Origin: Kluyvera sp046569695
Lineage (GTDB): Bacteria; Pseudomonadota; Gammaproteobacteria; Enterobacterales; Enterobacteriaceae
Assembly (NCBI RefSeq): GCF_046569695.1
Contig: NZ_JBKHUI010000007.1
Location: 149,977 to 213,976 of the forward strand
Direction of reading: 5' to 3'
Length of the DNA: 64,000 bases
The notes below the pieces were generated by a model. The model was not told the origin of the DNA, made no database searches, and was given only the letters and a program-made list of their open reading frames with translations. The position numbers and the translations under genes are program-made. How positions within the stretch are numbered: the stretch's first letter is position 1; each line of letters opens with the position of its first letter. Positions 17,592 through 26,378 of this stretch are shown here, in pieces.

Positions 17592-18080
17592 ATGGTCTGG
17601 ATTGATTACGCCATTATCGCGGTGCTGGGCTTATCTTGCTTGGTGAGCCTCATCCGCGGCTTTGTTCGTGAAGCATTATCGTTGGTGACATGGGGCTGTG
17701 CCTTCTACGTTGCCAGCCATTACTACACTGACCTGTCAGTCTGGTTTACGGGCTTTGAGGACGAACGGGTTCGAAATGGGATTGCTATTGCGGCGCTGTT
17801 CATCGCGACGCTCATCGTCGGCGCTATCGTCAACTTTGTGATAGGCCAACTGGTGGAAAAGACCGGTCTGTCGGGTACAGACAGGGTATTGGGGATCTGC
17901 TTCGGCGCATTACGTGGGGTGCTGATTATCGCCGCTATCTTGTTCTTCCTTGACACCTTTACCGGGATGGCCAAAAGCGATGACTGGCAGCATTCGCAGT
18001 TTATTCCCTATTTCTCACCGGTTATCAGATGGTTTTTTGAATACCTTCAAAGCTCGTCAAGTTTCTTGCCCAAAGTATAA
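17592..18080 (+). CDS. cvpA: colicin V production protein CvpA
   Basis: A 162-residue inner membrane protein with four hydrophobic segments, identical in length to E. coli CvpA. It is needed for colicin V export and for envelope stress and bile tolerance in relatives; its molecular activity is not established. It is the first gene of the PurR-controlled cvpA-purF operon. The purF start is 33 bases downstream, with a GAGG box between. Confidence 0.96.
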   Translation: MVWIDYAIIAVLGLSCLVSLIRGFVREALSLVTWGCAFYVASHYYTDLSVWFTGFEDERVRNGIAIAALFIATLIVGAIVNFVIGQLVEKTGLSGTDRVLGICFGALRGVLIIAAILFFLDTFTGMAKSDDWQHSQFIPYFSPVIRWFFEYLQSSSSFLPKV

Positions 18081-18113
18081 GCTTTGGGTCGTTGCTTAAC
18101 GAGGAAAAGACGT

Positions 18114-19631
18114 ATGTGCGGTATTGTCGGTATCGCCGGTGTCATGCCGGTAAACCAGTCGATTTATGATGCGCTAACGGTGCTGCAGCACCGTGGACAG
18201 GATGCCGCTGGCATCATCACCATTGATGCCAACAACTGCTTCCGCTTGCGTAAAGCGAACGGTCTGGTGAGCGATGTCTTTGAAGCCCGCCACATGCAGC
18301 GTATGCAGGGCAACATGGGTATTGGCCACGTGCGTTACCCAACGGCGGGCAGCTCCAGCGCCTCTGAGGCCCAGCCTTTTTACGTCAACTCCCCGTACGG
18401 CATTACGCTGGCGCATAACGGTAACCTGACCAATGCGCACGAGTTACGTCAAAAGCTGTTTGAAGAAAAACGCCGCCACATCAACACCACCTCCGATTCT
18501 GAAATCCTGCTCAATATCTTCGCGAGCGAGCTGGATAACTTCCGTCATTACCCGCTGGAAGCCGACAACATCTTCGCGGCTATTGCCGCCACCAACCGCC
18601 AGATTCGCGGTGCGTATGCCTGCGTCGCGATGATTATCGGCCACGGCATGGTGGCTTTCCGTGACCCGAACGGTATTCGTCCGCTGGTGCTGGGCAAGCG
18701 TGATATTGGCGACGGTCGCACCGAATATATGGTGGCCTCCGAAAGCGTGGCGCTGGACACCCTCGGCTTTGAATTCCTGCGCGACGTTGCGCCGGGCGAG
18801 GCGGTCTACATCACCGAAAACGGCCAGCTGTTCACCCGTCAGTGCGCTGACAACCCGGTGAGCAACCCGTGCCTGTTCGAGTACGTCTACTTCGCGCGTC
18901 CGGACTCCTTTATCGACAAGATTTCCGTCTACAGCGCCCGCGTAAACATGGGGACCAGGCTCGGCGAGAAGATTGCGCGTGAATGGGAAGATCTGGATAT
19001 CGACGTAGTCATTCCGATTCCGGAAACCTCTTGCGATATCGCGCTGGAAATTGCCCGTATTCTCGGCAAACCGTATCGTCAGGGTTTTGTGAAAAACCGC
19101 TACGTGGGCCGCACCTTTATCATGCCGGGCCAGCAGCTGCGTCGTAAGTCCGTTCGCCGCAAGCTCAACGCGAACCGCGCTGAATTCCGCGATAAGAACG
19201 TGCTGCTGGTGGATGACTCCATCGTGCGCGGTACTACCTCTGAGCAGATTATCGAGATGGCACGTGAAGCCGGGGCGAAGAAGGTCTATTTGGCCTCTGC
19301 GGCACCGGAAATTCGTTTCCCGAACGTCTACGGTATCGATATGCCAACCGCTACCGAGCTGATTGCTCACGGGCGTGAAGTGGATGAGATTCGCCAGATC
19401 ATCGGCGCTGACGGTCTTATCTTCCAGGATCTGGACGATCTGATTGACGCGGTACGCGCGGAGAACCCGGATATTCAGCAGTTTGAATGCTCGGTGTTTA
19501 ACGGGGTGTACGTGACTAAAGACGTCGACCAGACCTATCTCGATTTCCTCGATTCTCTGCGTAATGACGACGCGAAAGCGGTGCAGTTGCAGAATGAAGT
19601 GGAAAACTTAGAGATGCATAACGAAGGGTAA
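18114..19631 (+). CDS. purF: amidophosphoribosyltransferase
   Basis: Commits PRPP to purine synthesis using glutamine. The ATG is followed at once by Cys (MCGIVG), the N-terminal nucleophile of the glutaminase domain after Met removal. The C-terminal phosphoribosyltransferase domain carries the PRPP loop VLLVDDSIVRGTTS. Length is 505 residues, the same as E. coli PurF. An in-frame start ten codons earlier would hide the catalytic Cys and is rejected. Repressed through the PurR box upstream of cvpA. Confidence 0.98.
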   Translation: MCGIVGIAGVMPVNQSIYDALTVLQHRGQDAAGIITIDANNCFRLRKANGLVSDVFEARHMQRMQGNMGIGHVRYPTAGSSSASEAQPFYVNSPYGITLAHNGNLTNAHELRQKLFEEKRRHINTTSDSEILLNIFASELDNFRHYPLEADNIFAAIAATNRQIRGAYACVAMIIGHGMVAFRDPNGIRPLVLGKRDIGDGRTEYMVASESVALDTLGFEFLRDVAPGEAVYITENGQLFTRQCADNPVSNPCLFEYVYFARPDSFIDKISVYSARVNMGTRLGEKIAREWEDLDIDVVIPIPETSCDIALEIARILGKPYRQGFVKNRYVGRTFIMPGQQLRRKSVRRKLNANRAEFRDKNVLLVDDSIVRGTTSEQIIEMAREAGAKKVYLASAAPEIRFPNVYGIDMPTATELIAHGREVDEIRQIIGADGLIFQDLDDLIDAVRAENPDIQQFECSVFNGVYVTKDVDQTYLDFLDSLRNDDAKAVQLQNEVENLEMHNEG

Positions 19632-19640
19632 ATCAGGAAT

Positions 19641-19729
19641 GCCGGATGACGACGCATCGCGTCTTATCCGGCCTACCGTCTACCCTCGTTGTAGGCCGGA
19701 TAAGGCGTAACCGCCATCCGGCTTTTTTT
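19641..19729. repeat. REP pair (BIME) downstream of purF, possible terminator
   Basis: Two oppositely oriented REP sequences carry the typical GCCGGAT and TTATCCGGCC blocks. The outermost arms, GCCGGATG (19641-19648) and CATCCGGC (19715-19722), can pair and are followed by seven Ts, so the element may also terminate purF transcription. It lies between the convergent purF and GH127 genes. Confidence 0.85.
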
Positions 19730-19733
19730 ATGG

Positions 19734-21701
19734 TTACGCCTCGTCCACCCAAATCCGCATTTCGCCTTCGCCACGGTTGGCCCAGCTAAACCACGGGATA
19801 AAGGTTAACGTCTGCTTCTCAACCGCCGTCTGACGATTATCAAAGCTGTATAGCGGCTTGTCCTCCTGCGCGGTCAGCACGCGTAACCCTTCCGCCTGCA
19901 ACAGAATTTTGCCTTTCAGCACGCCCACGCCCTGAATCTCACGGAATACGCTCTCTTTTGGCAGCGACAGGTTATGCAGTTCGCTGCCGTTATCCGCCTC
20001 TTCCAGGCAGTAGACCAGCGGCCCGCGTTGAATCGCCACTTTGCCTGCCGCATGGCGCACCAGCGGGTTGGCGTAGACACGCCGGATAGTCATCGGCAGG
20101 TGCAGCGTAATCACGTCACCTTCCTGCCACTCCCGGTACAGATGCAGGTAACCGTTGAGGGTATCGCCCACCGCGAGCTGACCGTTGACCAGCACCTTCG
20201 GTGCTTCACACCACTCCGGTAGACGCAGCGCCAGGGTATGTTCGACCGCTTGCGGATGTGTGAAGCGAATGTTCACCTCTTCATCCCACGGGTAGTTGCC
20301 TTCGATTTTGAGCGCCAGCGTCTGGTCGTTCACCGTGAACTGCGCTTCGCTACCGGCGTAGAAGTTGATAAATAGCGCATCCGGGCGTGGGGTGAAAATG
20401 TAGTGGCCGATAGCAACCAGCGTGCGCGCAATATTCGGCGGGCAGCAGGCGCAGCCGAACCAGCGCTGGCGAACCGGTTTAATGTGATCGTAGATATGAT
20501 TATGTGGAATGCTTTTCGGGTGCGTCTCCAGCGGGTTGACGTAGAAGAAGTGCTTACCGTCCAGCGCCATTCCGCCAAGCACCGTATTGTAGAACGCGCG
20601 CTCCATTACATCGGCGTAGTGAGCATCGCCCTCCATTTCTAACATGCGCCGGGCGAACATCATCAGGCCAATTGAGGCGCAGCTTTCGCCGTAGGCGGTG
20701 TCGTTCGGCAGGTCATAGTCGCTGGTGAAGGCTTCGCCAATTCCCTGCGATCCGATGCCGCCGGTGATGTACATGCGGCGCTGCACCATGTTGTCCCAGA
20801 TGCGCAGACAGGTCTGGCGCTTATCTTCGTCGTGGGTCATACGGGCGATATGCGCCAGCCCTGTCATCAGGTACACCGAGCGGACGGCGTGGCCGACCGC
20901 TTCGTGCTGCTCGGAAAGCGGCTTGTGCGCATGGGTGTACGATTTGTCTTTAATCATGCCAGGCCAGGCATCGCCCCAGCCGACCCAGTGGCGAGTGCCG
21001 CCGCGTTTTTCAAACTCAATATCGTAGTAGTACGGCTGCTGGCCGCGCTCTTCGACGAAGAAGCGGGCCAGCGTCTGATAGCGTGGTTCCTGGGTAACTT
21101 CATACAGACGCATCAGCGCCAGTTCGATTTCCGGATGCCCCGGATAGCCGCGCAGCTTCCCGGGGGTGGGGCCGAAAACCGTGTCGATGTGATCGGCAAA
21201 GCGGCAGGAAATATCGAGCAGGCGACGCTTGCCGGTGGCGTGGTAAAACGCCACCGCCGCTTCGAACAGGTGTCCGGCGCAGTAAAGCTCGTGGCACTCA
21301 GCCACGTTGGTCCAGCGTAAGCCCGGCTCTTTTACGGTATACCAGGTATTCAGATAACCATCTTCACACTGCGCCTGCGCCAGCAGTTCAATCACCTCAT
21401 CGGCGGTCTTTTCCAGTTGGGCGTCAGGCTTCTGGCTGAGTGACCAGGCAACCGCTTCCAGCCATTTGGTGACATCGCTGTCCTGAAAGACCATCCCATA
21501 AAAATCACCCTGCTCAAGACCGGCGGCAATGCGGTAGTTAGCCAGCGCGTGGCTGGGTTCCGCCTCCGGAAGATTGTCATTCAGCGCTTCCCACTGATAA
21601 GGGATAACCACATCGCGGATGAGGCGCTGGTATTCCCCTAAAAATGGGTCGGTAATGGTGATTCGGTTCAGATCGGCTTCAATCACATCAGACTGCATCA
21701 T
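19734..21701 (-). CDS. glycoside hydrolase family 127, beta-L-arabinofuranosidase
   Basis: A 655-residue enzyme of the GH127 (former DUF1680) family, with an (alpha/alpha)6 barrel and C-terminal beta domains. The zinc/catalytic set known from Bifidobacterium HypBA1 is present: Glu339 and Cys341 in YGESCAS, and Cys417, Cys419, Cys420 in FGCACCPPN; one of the CC pair is the nucleophile. The predicted reaction is release of L-arabinofuranose from beta-linked arabino-oligosaccharides. No signal peptide is seen, so it acts in the cytoplasm on imported substrate. A GAGG box overlapping the transporter stop decides the start; the genes are seven bases apart and form an operon. Confidence 0.92.
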   Translation of the reverse strand: MMQSDVIEADLNRITITDPFLGEYQRLIRDVVIPYQWEALNDNLPEAEPSHALANYRIAAGLEQGDFYGMVFQDSDVTKWLEAVAWSLSQKPDAQLEKTADEVIELLAQAQCEDGYLNTWYTVKEPGLRWTNVAECHELYCAGHLFEAAVAFYHATGKRRLLDISCRFADHIDTVFGPTPGKLRGYPGHPEIELALMRLYEVTQEPRYQTLARFFVEERGQQPYYYDIEFEKRGGTRHWVGWGDAWPGMIKDKSYTHAHKPLSEQHEAVGHAVRSVYLMTGLAHIARMTHDEDKRQTCLRIWDNMVQRRMYITGGIGSQGIGEAFTSDYDLPNDTAYGESCASIGLMMFARRMLEMEGDAHYADVMERAFYNTVLGGMALDGKHFFYVNPLETHPKSIPHNHIYDHIKPVRQRWFGCACCPPNIARTLVAIGHYIFTPRPDALFINFYAGSEAQFTVNDQTLALKIEGNYPWDEEVNIRFTHPQAVEHTLALRLPEWCEAPKVLVNGQLAVGDTLNGYLHLYREWQEGDVITLHLPMTIRRVYANPLVRHAAGKVAIQRGPLVYCLEEADNGSELHNLSLPKESVFREIQGVGVLKGKILLQAEGLRVLTAQEDKPLYSFDNRQTAVEKQTLTFIPWFSWANRGEGEMRIWVDEA

Positions 21702-21708
21702 GTTTACC

Positions 21709-23112
21709 TCAGGAAATGTGTGAATGGCGTTGGTGAAGGTCGGTAGAAATACGTTTCATCATTGGGCCGTTAAGACGGCACTTCAGCAGGCACATGGCGA
21801 GCACAAAGTGGAACAGCGCTGGTACCAGGCTTTGCAGCAGGGTGATGCCATGGATAGACGCTGGCGTCTGGTTTCCAAGCCCAGGCTGATAGGCCACCAT
21901 AATCAGGATCAGGCTGATAATTCCGCCGGAAGAGGCCCAGGAGAGCTTGATGAAAAAGAGGTTAAAGGCGAAGTTCATCCCGGAGGAACGCACGCCGGTT
22001 TTCCATTCGCCGTAATCATCGGCGAAGGCCATAATCGAGAAGTGCAGCGGCAGGGTGAAGCCCTGAATCACGCTGTTAACCGCAATGCAGACCAGCCACA
22101 GCACCTGGTATTGCGGGCCAACCGGCAGAAAGTACATGCCAATTCCGAAGGCGACCAGCACGAGGTTAGTCCAGTAGTAGAGGCGCACCATATCGACGCG
22201 GCGCGAGAGCGGGTTGACGATCATGGCCCCGGCAATCCCGGAAACGGTGAGGATACCGAAGAACATCGACATATACCCAGCGCCGCCCTCAAGCGCGTAG
22301 GAGATAAAGTACATGTAGCCGCCGCCGCGAATACAGAGAATATTCACCAGCAGGAAGGACATTACTAGCATCATCAGCAGTTGGTCATTTTTGCGCAGCC
22401 CGGCCAGGTGTTCGCGCAGGGTAAAGTTACCCGCCAGCGATAGCGGCACACGCTCTTTCACCCAGAAGAAGCACAGCAGGAACAGCACCATGCCGATGGT
22501 GCACAGTACGGTAACGCCATACTGATAACCCTTAGCCAGGTTGCCTTGACCAAAATATTCCACCATCCACGGCAGACCCACCGAGACGAGGAAACCGGCA
22601 ATGCCGCTTAACACGAAGCGCCAGGACTGGCAGGACATCACCTGATCGTGACGGTTGGTGATGGCGTTGATCAACGCGCAGTAAGGCACGTTGTTGGCGG
22701 TGTAGCCGATGGAGAGCAGGAAGTAGGTGCCGAACGCCCAGGCGATTTTTGCGTTCGCGCTCATGTCCGGGACGGTAAAGGTCAGAATGCCGATGATGCC
22801 CAGCGGCACGGCAGTCCAGAGTTGCCATGGGCGAAAACGACCCCAGCGGCTGCGGGTACGGTCGGCAATCACGCCCATGACCGGGTCAGAAACGGCATCA
22901 AAGATACGCAGAGTGAAGAACATCGCACCGACGATAGCGGGGCTCAGCCCAAAGACATCGGTGTAGAAAAAGAGCAAAAAGCCGCTAATCAAATCTGAGA
23001 TGCAATGCCCGCCTGCATCGCCTAATCCATAGCCTATCTTTTCGCGGGTAGAGAGCGTCTCTCCCGCATCAACGGTCTGTACATCAGTATCCAGGTTATC
23101 AGCAATGGTCAT
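21709..23112 (-). CDS. GPH-family (melibiose-type) sugar:cation symporter
   Basis: A 467-residue membrane protein with about twelve segments and GPH-family signatures: the N-terminal GYGLGDAGGHCI block, SDPVMGVIADRTRSRWGRFRPW (~residues 68-89, spanning the TM2-TM3 loop) and NNVPYCALINAIT. Close relatives (YicJ, XynT group) import glycosides. Paired with the downstream GH127 gene, it probably brings in an arabinofuranosyl oligosaccharide (inference). The ATG with an AGGA box six bases upstream was preferred to a TTG two codons earlier. Confidence 0.91.
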   Translation of the reverse strand: MTIADNLDTDVQTVDAGETLSTREKIGYGLGDAGGHCISDLISGFLLFFYTDVFGLSPAIVGAMFFTLRIFDAVSDPVMGVIADRTRSRWGRFRPWQLWTAVPLGIIGILTFTVPDMSANAKIAWAFGTYFLLSIGYTANNVPYCALINAITNRHDQVMSCQSWRFVLSGIAGFLVSVGLPWMVEYFGQGNLAKGYQYGVTVLCTIGMVLFLLCFFWVKERVPLSLAGNFTLREHLAGLRKNDQLLMMLVMSFLLVNILCIRGGGYMYFISYALEGGAGYMSMFFGILTVSGIAGAMIVNPLSRRVDMVRLYYWTNLVLVAFGIGMYFLPVGPQYQVLWLVCIAVNSVIQGFTLPLHFSIMAFADDYGEWKTGVRSSGMNFAFNLFFIKLSWASSGGIISLILIMVAYQPGLGNQTPASIHGITLLQSLVPALFHFVLAMCLLKCRLNGPMMKRISTDLHQRHSHIS

Positions 23113-23457
23113 AACCAATCCTCGAACAGGGTGTGATGATTCAAAAAGTCATTACGGCGTATCTCTGACGATTTTTAGTAAATAACTAACGGCGCTGAGC
23201 ATAGATCCTGAGCGAAAAGCGGGTATATAGCGTACGTTTTAAAGAGTGAATTTGATCTTGTTTTTACTATAAATAAACTTTAATTAGTGATGCATGTCAC
23301 AATCATTGATGATTTTGTTAAGGCGAAAGTCATTTTTAGGAGTTATTGGTAGTGTGGCGTTAGTTTGTTTAGTAAATAGAAATCTTACTTTACGAGCAGA
23401 ATAGGGGGCGTGGTATCCTCTGTCCGGCATGATAGCGAACAGGCGGAAACGAACGGA
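23113..23457. promoter_or_regulatory. divergent control region of the arabinofuranoside cassette
   Basis: This 345-base AT-rich region separates the transporter/GH127 operon from the LacI-type gene. The sequence AGTGA-TGCATG-TCACA (23286-23301) matches nine of ten CRP core positions with the correct 6-base spacer. Short A/T-rich inverted repeats occur near 23180 and 23370, but none is a convincing LacI operator. Catabolite control by CRP is a good inference; its exact distance to a start site is unresolved. Confidence 0.6.
23286..23301. promoter_or_regulatory. CRP-like binding site
   Basis: The site reads GTGA-N6-TCAC as a perfect inner palindrome, with a final A matching the TCACA half. It is placed between the divergent sugar genes, where cAMP-CRP control would be expected. 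Confidence 0.65.
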
Positions 23458-24471
23458 ATGGCGAAGAAAATTAGAATCAAAGATATTGCCACGGCGTGCG
23501 GCGTTTCGATTGCGGCGGTCTCCCGCGCCCTCAAAGGGCAACCGGGGCTCGGTGATGAAACGCGGCAGCGCATCCTGGCGATTGCTCAGGCAGAGGGCTA
23601 TGACTTTAGCCGTCTGCGTAGCGGCCGTATTAAGCGGCTGATGTTTTTACTCCACCGGGAACACAATATCGCCAGCGCGCTGCCGTTCTACTCGACGGTG
23701 ATGCTGGGCGTGGCGGATGCCTGCCGGGAAAATGATATCGCCATGAGTTTTCAACCTATTGGCCCACAGGATTCGGTGACTGAACTGATTCAACTGCACC
23801 AGCCGGATGCGTTGGTTTGCGCCGGCTACCTTGAGCCAGAGGTGCTGGCCGAACTACGCCAGACGGCCCTGCCGGTGGCGCTGGTCGATTTATGGGCAGC
23901 TGATTTTCCCTGCGTGAACCCGGATAATTTCCACGGCGGTTTCATTGCCACGCGTCATCTGCTGGAGCAGGGGAGAACCCGCATTGCATTTCTGGGGACT
24001 TCACAGCGCCACTACAGTATTCGTCAGCGCGTCGAGGGTTATCAGCAGGCGCTGTTTGATGCCGGGATGACGCTCGCGCCAGAATACTGTGTTGAGGTGC
24101 CGCCGATTAAAGAGATCGAGCAGGCTCTGGTTGAAGGAATGTCACGACTGCTGGCGCTACCGCAGCCGCCGGATGCGATTTTTGCCTATAACGACGTAGC
24201 CGCGCTGGTGGCGATGCGCGAGTGCGCCCGTCGGGGCATTCGCGTGCCGGAAGAGGTGGCCATCGTCGGGTTCGATGACATCGATGCCGCGGCCTGGGCC
24301 CATCCGCCGCTGACCACGGTAGCGGTTGATAAGCGTGAACTGGGGCGAGATGCCTTTCAGTTGCTGATGAACGACGAAAGCGAACGCAATCTGCTGCTCC
24401 CAGTGCGGCTGGTGGCGCGCGGCAGTTCGGTGACGGATAGCGACGCGTTGCGGTTGCGTCTGGCGCCGTAA
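23458..24471 (+). CDS. LacI-family transcriptional regulator
   Basis: A 337-residue regulator. Residues ~4-50 form the LacI helix-turn-helix (IKDIATACGVSIAAVSRALKG with the minor-groove hinge), and residues ~60-330 a periplasmic-binding-like effector domain. It starts at the ATG giving MAKKIRIKD; 16 codons upstream in frame have no family support. It is divergent from the transporter/GH127 operon and probably represses it until an arabinoside is imported. The ubiX gene follows 41 bases downstream on the same strand. Confidence 0.91.
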   Translation: MAKKIRIKDIATACGVSIAAVSRALKGQPGLGDETRQRILAIAQAEGYDFSRLRSGRIKRLMFLLHREHNIASALPFYSTVMLGVADACRENDIAMSFQPIGPQDSVTELIQLHQPDALVCAGYLEPEVLAELRQTALPVALVDLWAADFPCVNPDNFHGGFIATRHLLEQGRTRIAFLGTSQRHYSIRQRVEGYQQALFDAGMTLAPEYCVEVPPIKEIEQALVEGMSRLLALPQPPDAIFAYNDVAALVAMRECARRGIRVPEEVAIVGFDDIDAAAWAHPPLTTVAVDKRELGRDAFQLLMNDESERNLLLPVRLVARGSSVTDSDALRLRLAP

Positions 24472-24512
24472 TCCGGCAAAGTTTGCCCCATTATGGCTAC
24501 AGGGCGGTTCGT

Positions 24513-25082
24513 GTGAAACGACTCATCATTGGTATTTCCGGCGCAAGCGGCGCTATTTACGGCGTGCGCCTGCTGCAGGTGCTGCAAACTGTGGCGGACG
24601 TCGAAACGCATCTGGTGATGAGCCAGGCGGCAAGGCAGACGCTGGCGCTGGAAACGGATTTCTCGCTGCGTGAGGTTCAGGCGCTGGCGGACGTGGTGTA
24701 CGATGCGCGAGATATCGCCGCAAGCATCTCTTCTGGCTCGTTCAAAACCGCTGGTATGGTTATCCTGCCGTGCTCGATAAAAACGCTCTCCGGCATCGTG
24801 AACAGCTATACCGACGGCCTGCTGACCCGCGCGGCCGACGTGGTGCTGAAAGAGCGCCGCCCGCTGGTGCTGTGCGTGCGCGAAACGCCGCTGCATTTAG
24901 GCCATCTGCGGCTGATGACCCAAGCGGCGGAAATCGGCGCGGTGATCATGCCGCCGGTTCCGGCGTTTTATCATCGCCCGCAAACGCTGGATGACGTGAT
25001 TAACCAGACCGTTAACCGCGTGCTCGATCTTTTCGATATCACCCTGCCAGAAGATCTCTTTACTCGTTGGACCGGCGCATAA
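24513..25082 (+). CDS. ubiX: flavin prenyltransferase UbiX
   Basis: UbiX joins dimethylallyl phosphate to FMN to make the prenylated flavin used by the decarboxylase UbiD in ubiquinone synthesis. The flavoprotein motif GISGASGAIYG (residues 6-16) and the SSGSF and PCSIKTLSGI blocks are conserved. The GTG start yields 189 residues, the same as E. coli UbiX; a TTG ten codons earlier is less likely. In E. coli ubiX follows purF directly, so the GH127 cassette has been inserted between them. Confidence 0.97.
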   Translation: MKRLIIGISGASGAIYGVRLLQVLQTVADVETHLVMSQAARQTLALETDFSLREVQALADVVYDARDIAASISSGSFKTAGMVILPCSIKTLSGIVNSYTDGLLTRAADVVLKERRPLVLCVRETPLHLGHLRLMTQAAEIGAVIMPPVPAFYHRPQTLDDVINQTVNRVLDLFDITLPEDLFTRWTGA

Positions 25083-25286
25083 CTCTGCGCCACCATCGTG
25101 CATGATGTCGCTTTTGCCCTGTTTCAGGGCAATTGTGTAACACCGATCAAATCCTCGATATTTAATCATCCCGTTTGCACTTTTGTACTCGATTTATACG
25201 CTGCGGCTGATATCTTTCCTGATGATCACCTCTCATTATCTTTTTGTTAACAAATTTAACATCGACTGTTTTTGCAACGTTAAAGA

Positions 25287-25302
25287 TGGCACGGAAGATG
25301 CA
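25287..25302 (+). promoter_or_regulatory. sigma-54 promoter of argT
   Basis: TGGCAC-N5-ATGCA fits the -24/-12 consensus TGGCAC-N5-TTGCA with correct spacing, 72 bases before the argT ATG. A TGCAC half-site resembling NtrC motifs lies about 115 bases upstream (near 25176). Nitrogen control of argT through NtrC is established in Salmonella and E. coli. Confidence 0.82.
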
Positions 25303-25374
25303 GAGTAGGTTTTGCAGACACAACACAACATAACTATTAGCAGTTAACGACATCACGGTTTAATAGGGGAACGT

Positions 25375-26157
25375 ATGAAAAAGACGGTTCTGGCTCTCTC
25401 TTTGCTGCTGGGTCTCAGCAGCGCCTCCAGCGTATTTGCCGCACTGCCACAGAGCATCCGCATTGGTACCGATACCACCTACGCACCGTTCTCATCGAAA
25501 GATGCCAAAGGCGATTTTATTGGCTTTGATATCGATCTGGGCAACGAAATGTGTAAACGCGCCAGCATCAAGTGCACCTGGGTTGGCAGCGATTTTGACG
25601 CGCTGATCCCGTCACTGAAGGCGAAGAAAATTGACGCGATTATCTCTTCGCTGTCGATCACCGAAAAGCGCCAGCAGGAGATTGCCTTCTCCAACAAGCT
25701 GTACGCGGCAGATTCCCGCCTGATTGCAGCCAAAGGTTCTTCGGTTAAACCGACGCTGGACGGTCTGAAGGGCAAGCACATCGGTGTGCTTCAGGGTTCA
25801 ACGCAGGAAGCTTACGCCAATGAAAACTGGCGCAGCAAAGGCGTGGACGTGGTGGCCTATCAAAACCAGGATCTGATCTACGCCGACCTGGCCGCTGGCC
25901 GACTGGATGCGGCATTGCAGGATGAAGTCGCCGCCAGCGAAGGCTTCCTGAAACAGCCTGCCGGTAAAGATTTTGAGTTTGCTGGCCCGTCGGTAAAAGA
26001 CAAGAAATACTTCGGTGACGGCACCGGTGTTGGGCTGCGTAAAGATGACGTAGAGCTGAAAGCGGCGTTCGATAAAGCGTTAGCGGAGCTGCGCGCGGAC
26101 GGTACCTACGACAAGATGGCGAAGAAGTATTTTAACTTCAACGTCTACGGCGACTAA
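25375..26157 (+). CDS. argT: lysine/arginine/ornithine-binding periplasmic protein
   Basis: The soluble receptor for Lys, Arg and Ornithine that delivers ligand to the HisQMP transporter. A cleavable signal peptide ends at VFA-ALPQ (cleavage after residue 22), and the mature protein has the bacterial solute-binding family 3 fold (IRIGTDTTYAPFSSKD; GFDIDLGNEMC). Length is 260, as in E. coli. It is a close paralogue of hisJ just downstream, with nearly identical blocks (SSLSITEKRQQEIAF). A hairpin downstream separates it from hisJ. Confidence 0.97.
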   Translation: MKKTVLALSLLLGLSSASSVFAALPQSIRIGTDTTYAPFSSKDAKGDFIGFDIDLGNEMCKRASIKCTWVGSDFDALIPSLKAKKIDAIISSLSITEKRQQEIAFSNKLYAADSRLIAAKGSSVKPTLDGLKGKHIGVLQGSTQEAYANENWRSKGVDVVAYQNQDLIYADLAAGRLDAALQDEVAASEGFLKQPAGKDFEFAGPSVKDKKYFGDGTGVGLRKDDVELKAAFDKALAELRADGTYDKMAKKYFNFNVYGD

Positions 26158-26168
26158 CCGGTAGCATG

Positions 26169-26219
26169 TATCATCGTGGTGCATATATTTGTTCTTGCAC
26201 CACGATGGTGCGTTTTTTG
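26169..26219 (+). promoter_or_regulatory. NtrC-like enhancer inside a terminator-like hairpin between argT and hisJ
   Basis: TGCACCACGATGGTGCG (26196-26212) closely matches the NtrC consensus (TGCACCAAAATGGTGCA). The same bases form the right arm of a 12-bp perfect inverted repeat with CATCGTGGTGCA (left arm starts ~26172), and a run of six Ts follows. The element can therefore be read as an upstream activating site about 130 bases before the hisJ start point, or as the argT terminator, or both. Confidence 0.75.
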
Positions 26220-26313
26220 TTCGAAAGTTGCGCGAGGTTGCATAATTAAGCATTTTTAATGAGAAAAAAGCCAGCCTGAAGGGCAGAATGCTTTGCCTTG
26301 AAGGGCCGAAAGA

Positions 26314-26329
26314 TGGCACGATAACTGCT
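26314..26329 (+). promoter_or_regulatory. sigma-54 promoter of hisJ
   Basis: TGGCAC-GATAA-CTGCT has the -24/-12 elements with a 5-base spacer and lies about 50 bases before the hisJ ATG. With the NtrC-like site upstream it forms a complete nitrogen-responsive promoter. Confidence 0.75.
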
Positions 26330-26378
26330 CAGATTATTTCTAAAAAACACACAAGAATCACAGCTTGTAGAGGATGAT

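Noticed and set aside
24483..24512. TTG start ten codons before the chosen ubiX start
   Set aside because: The GTG start gives the exact family length and conserved KRLIIGISG N-terminus.
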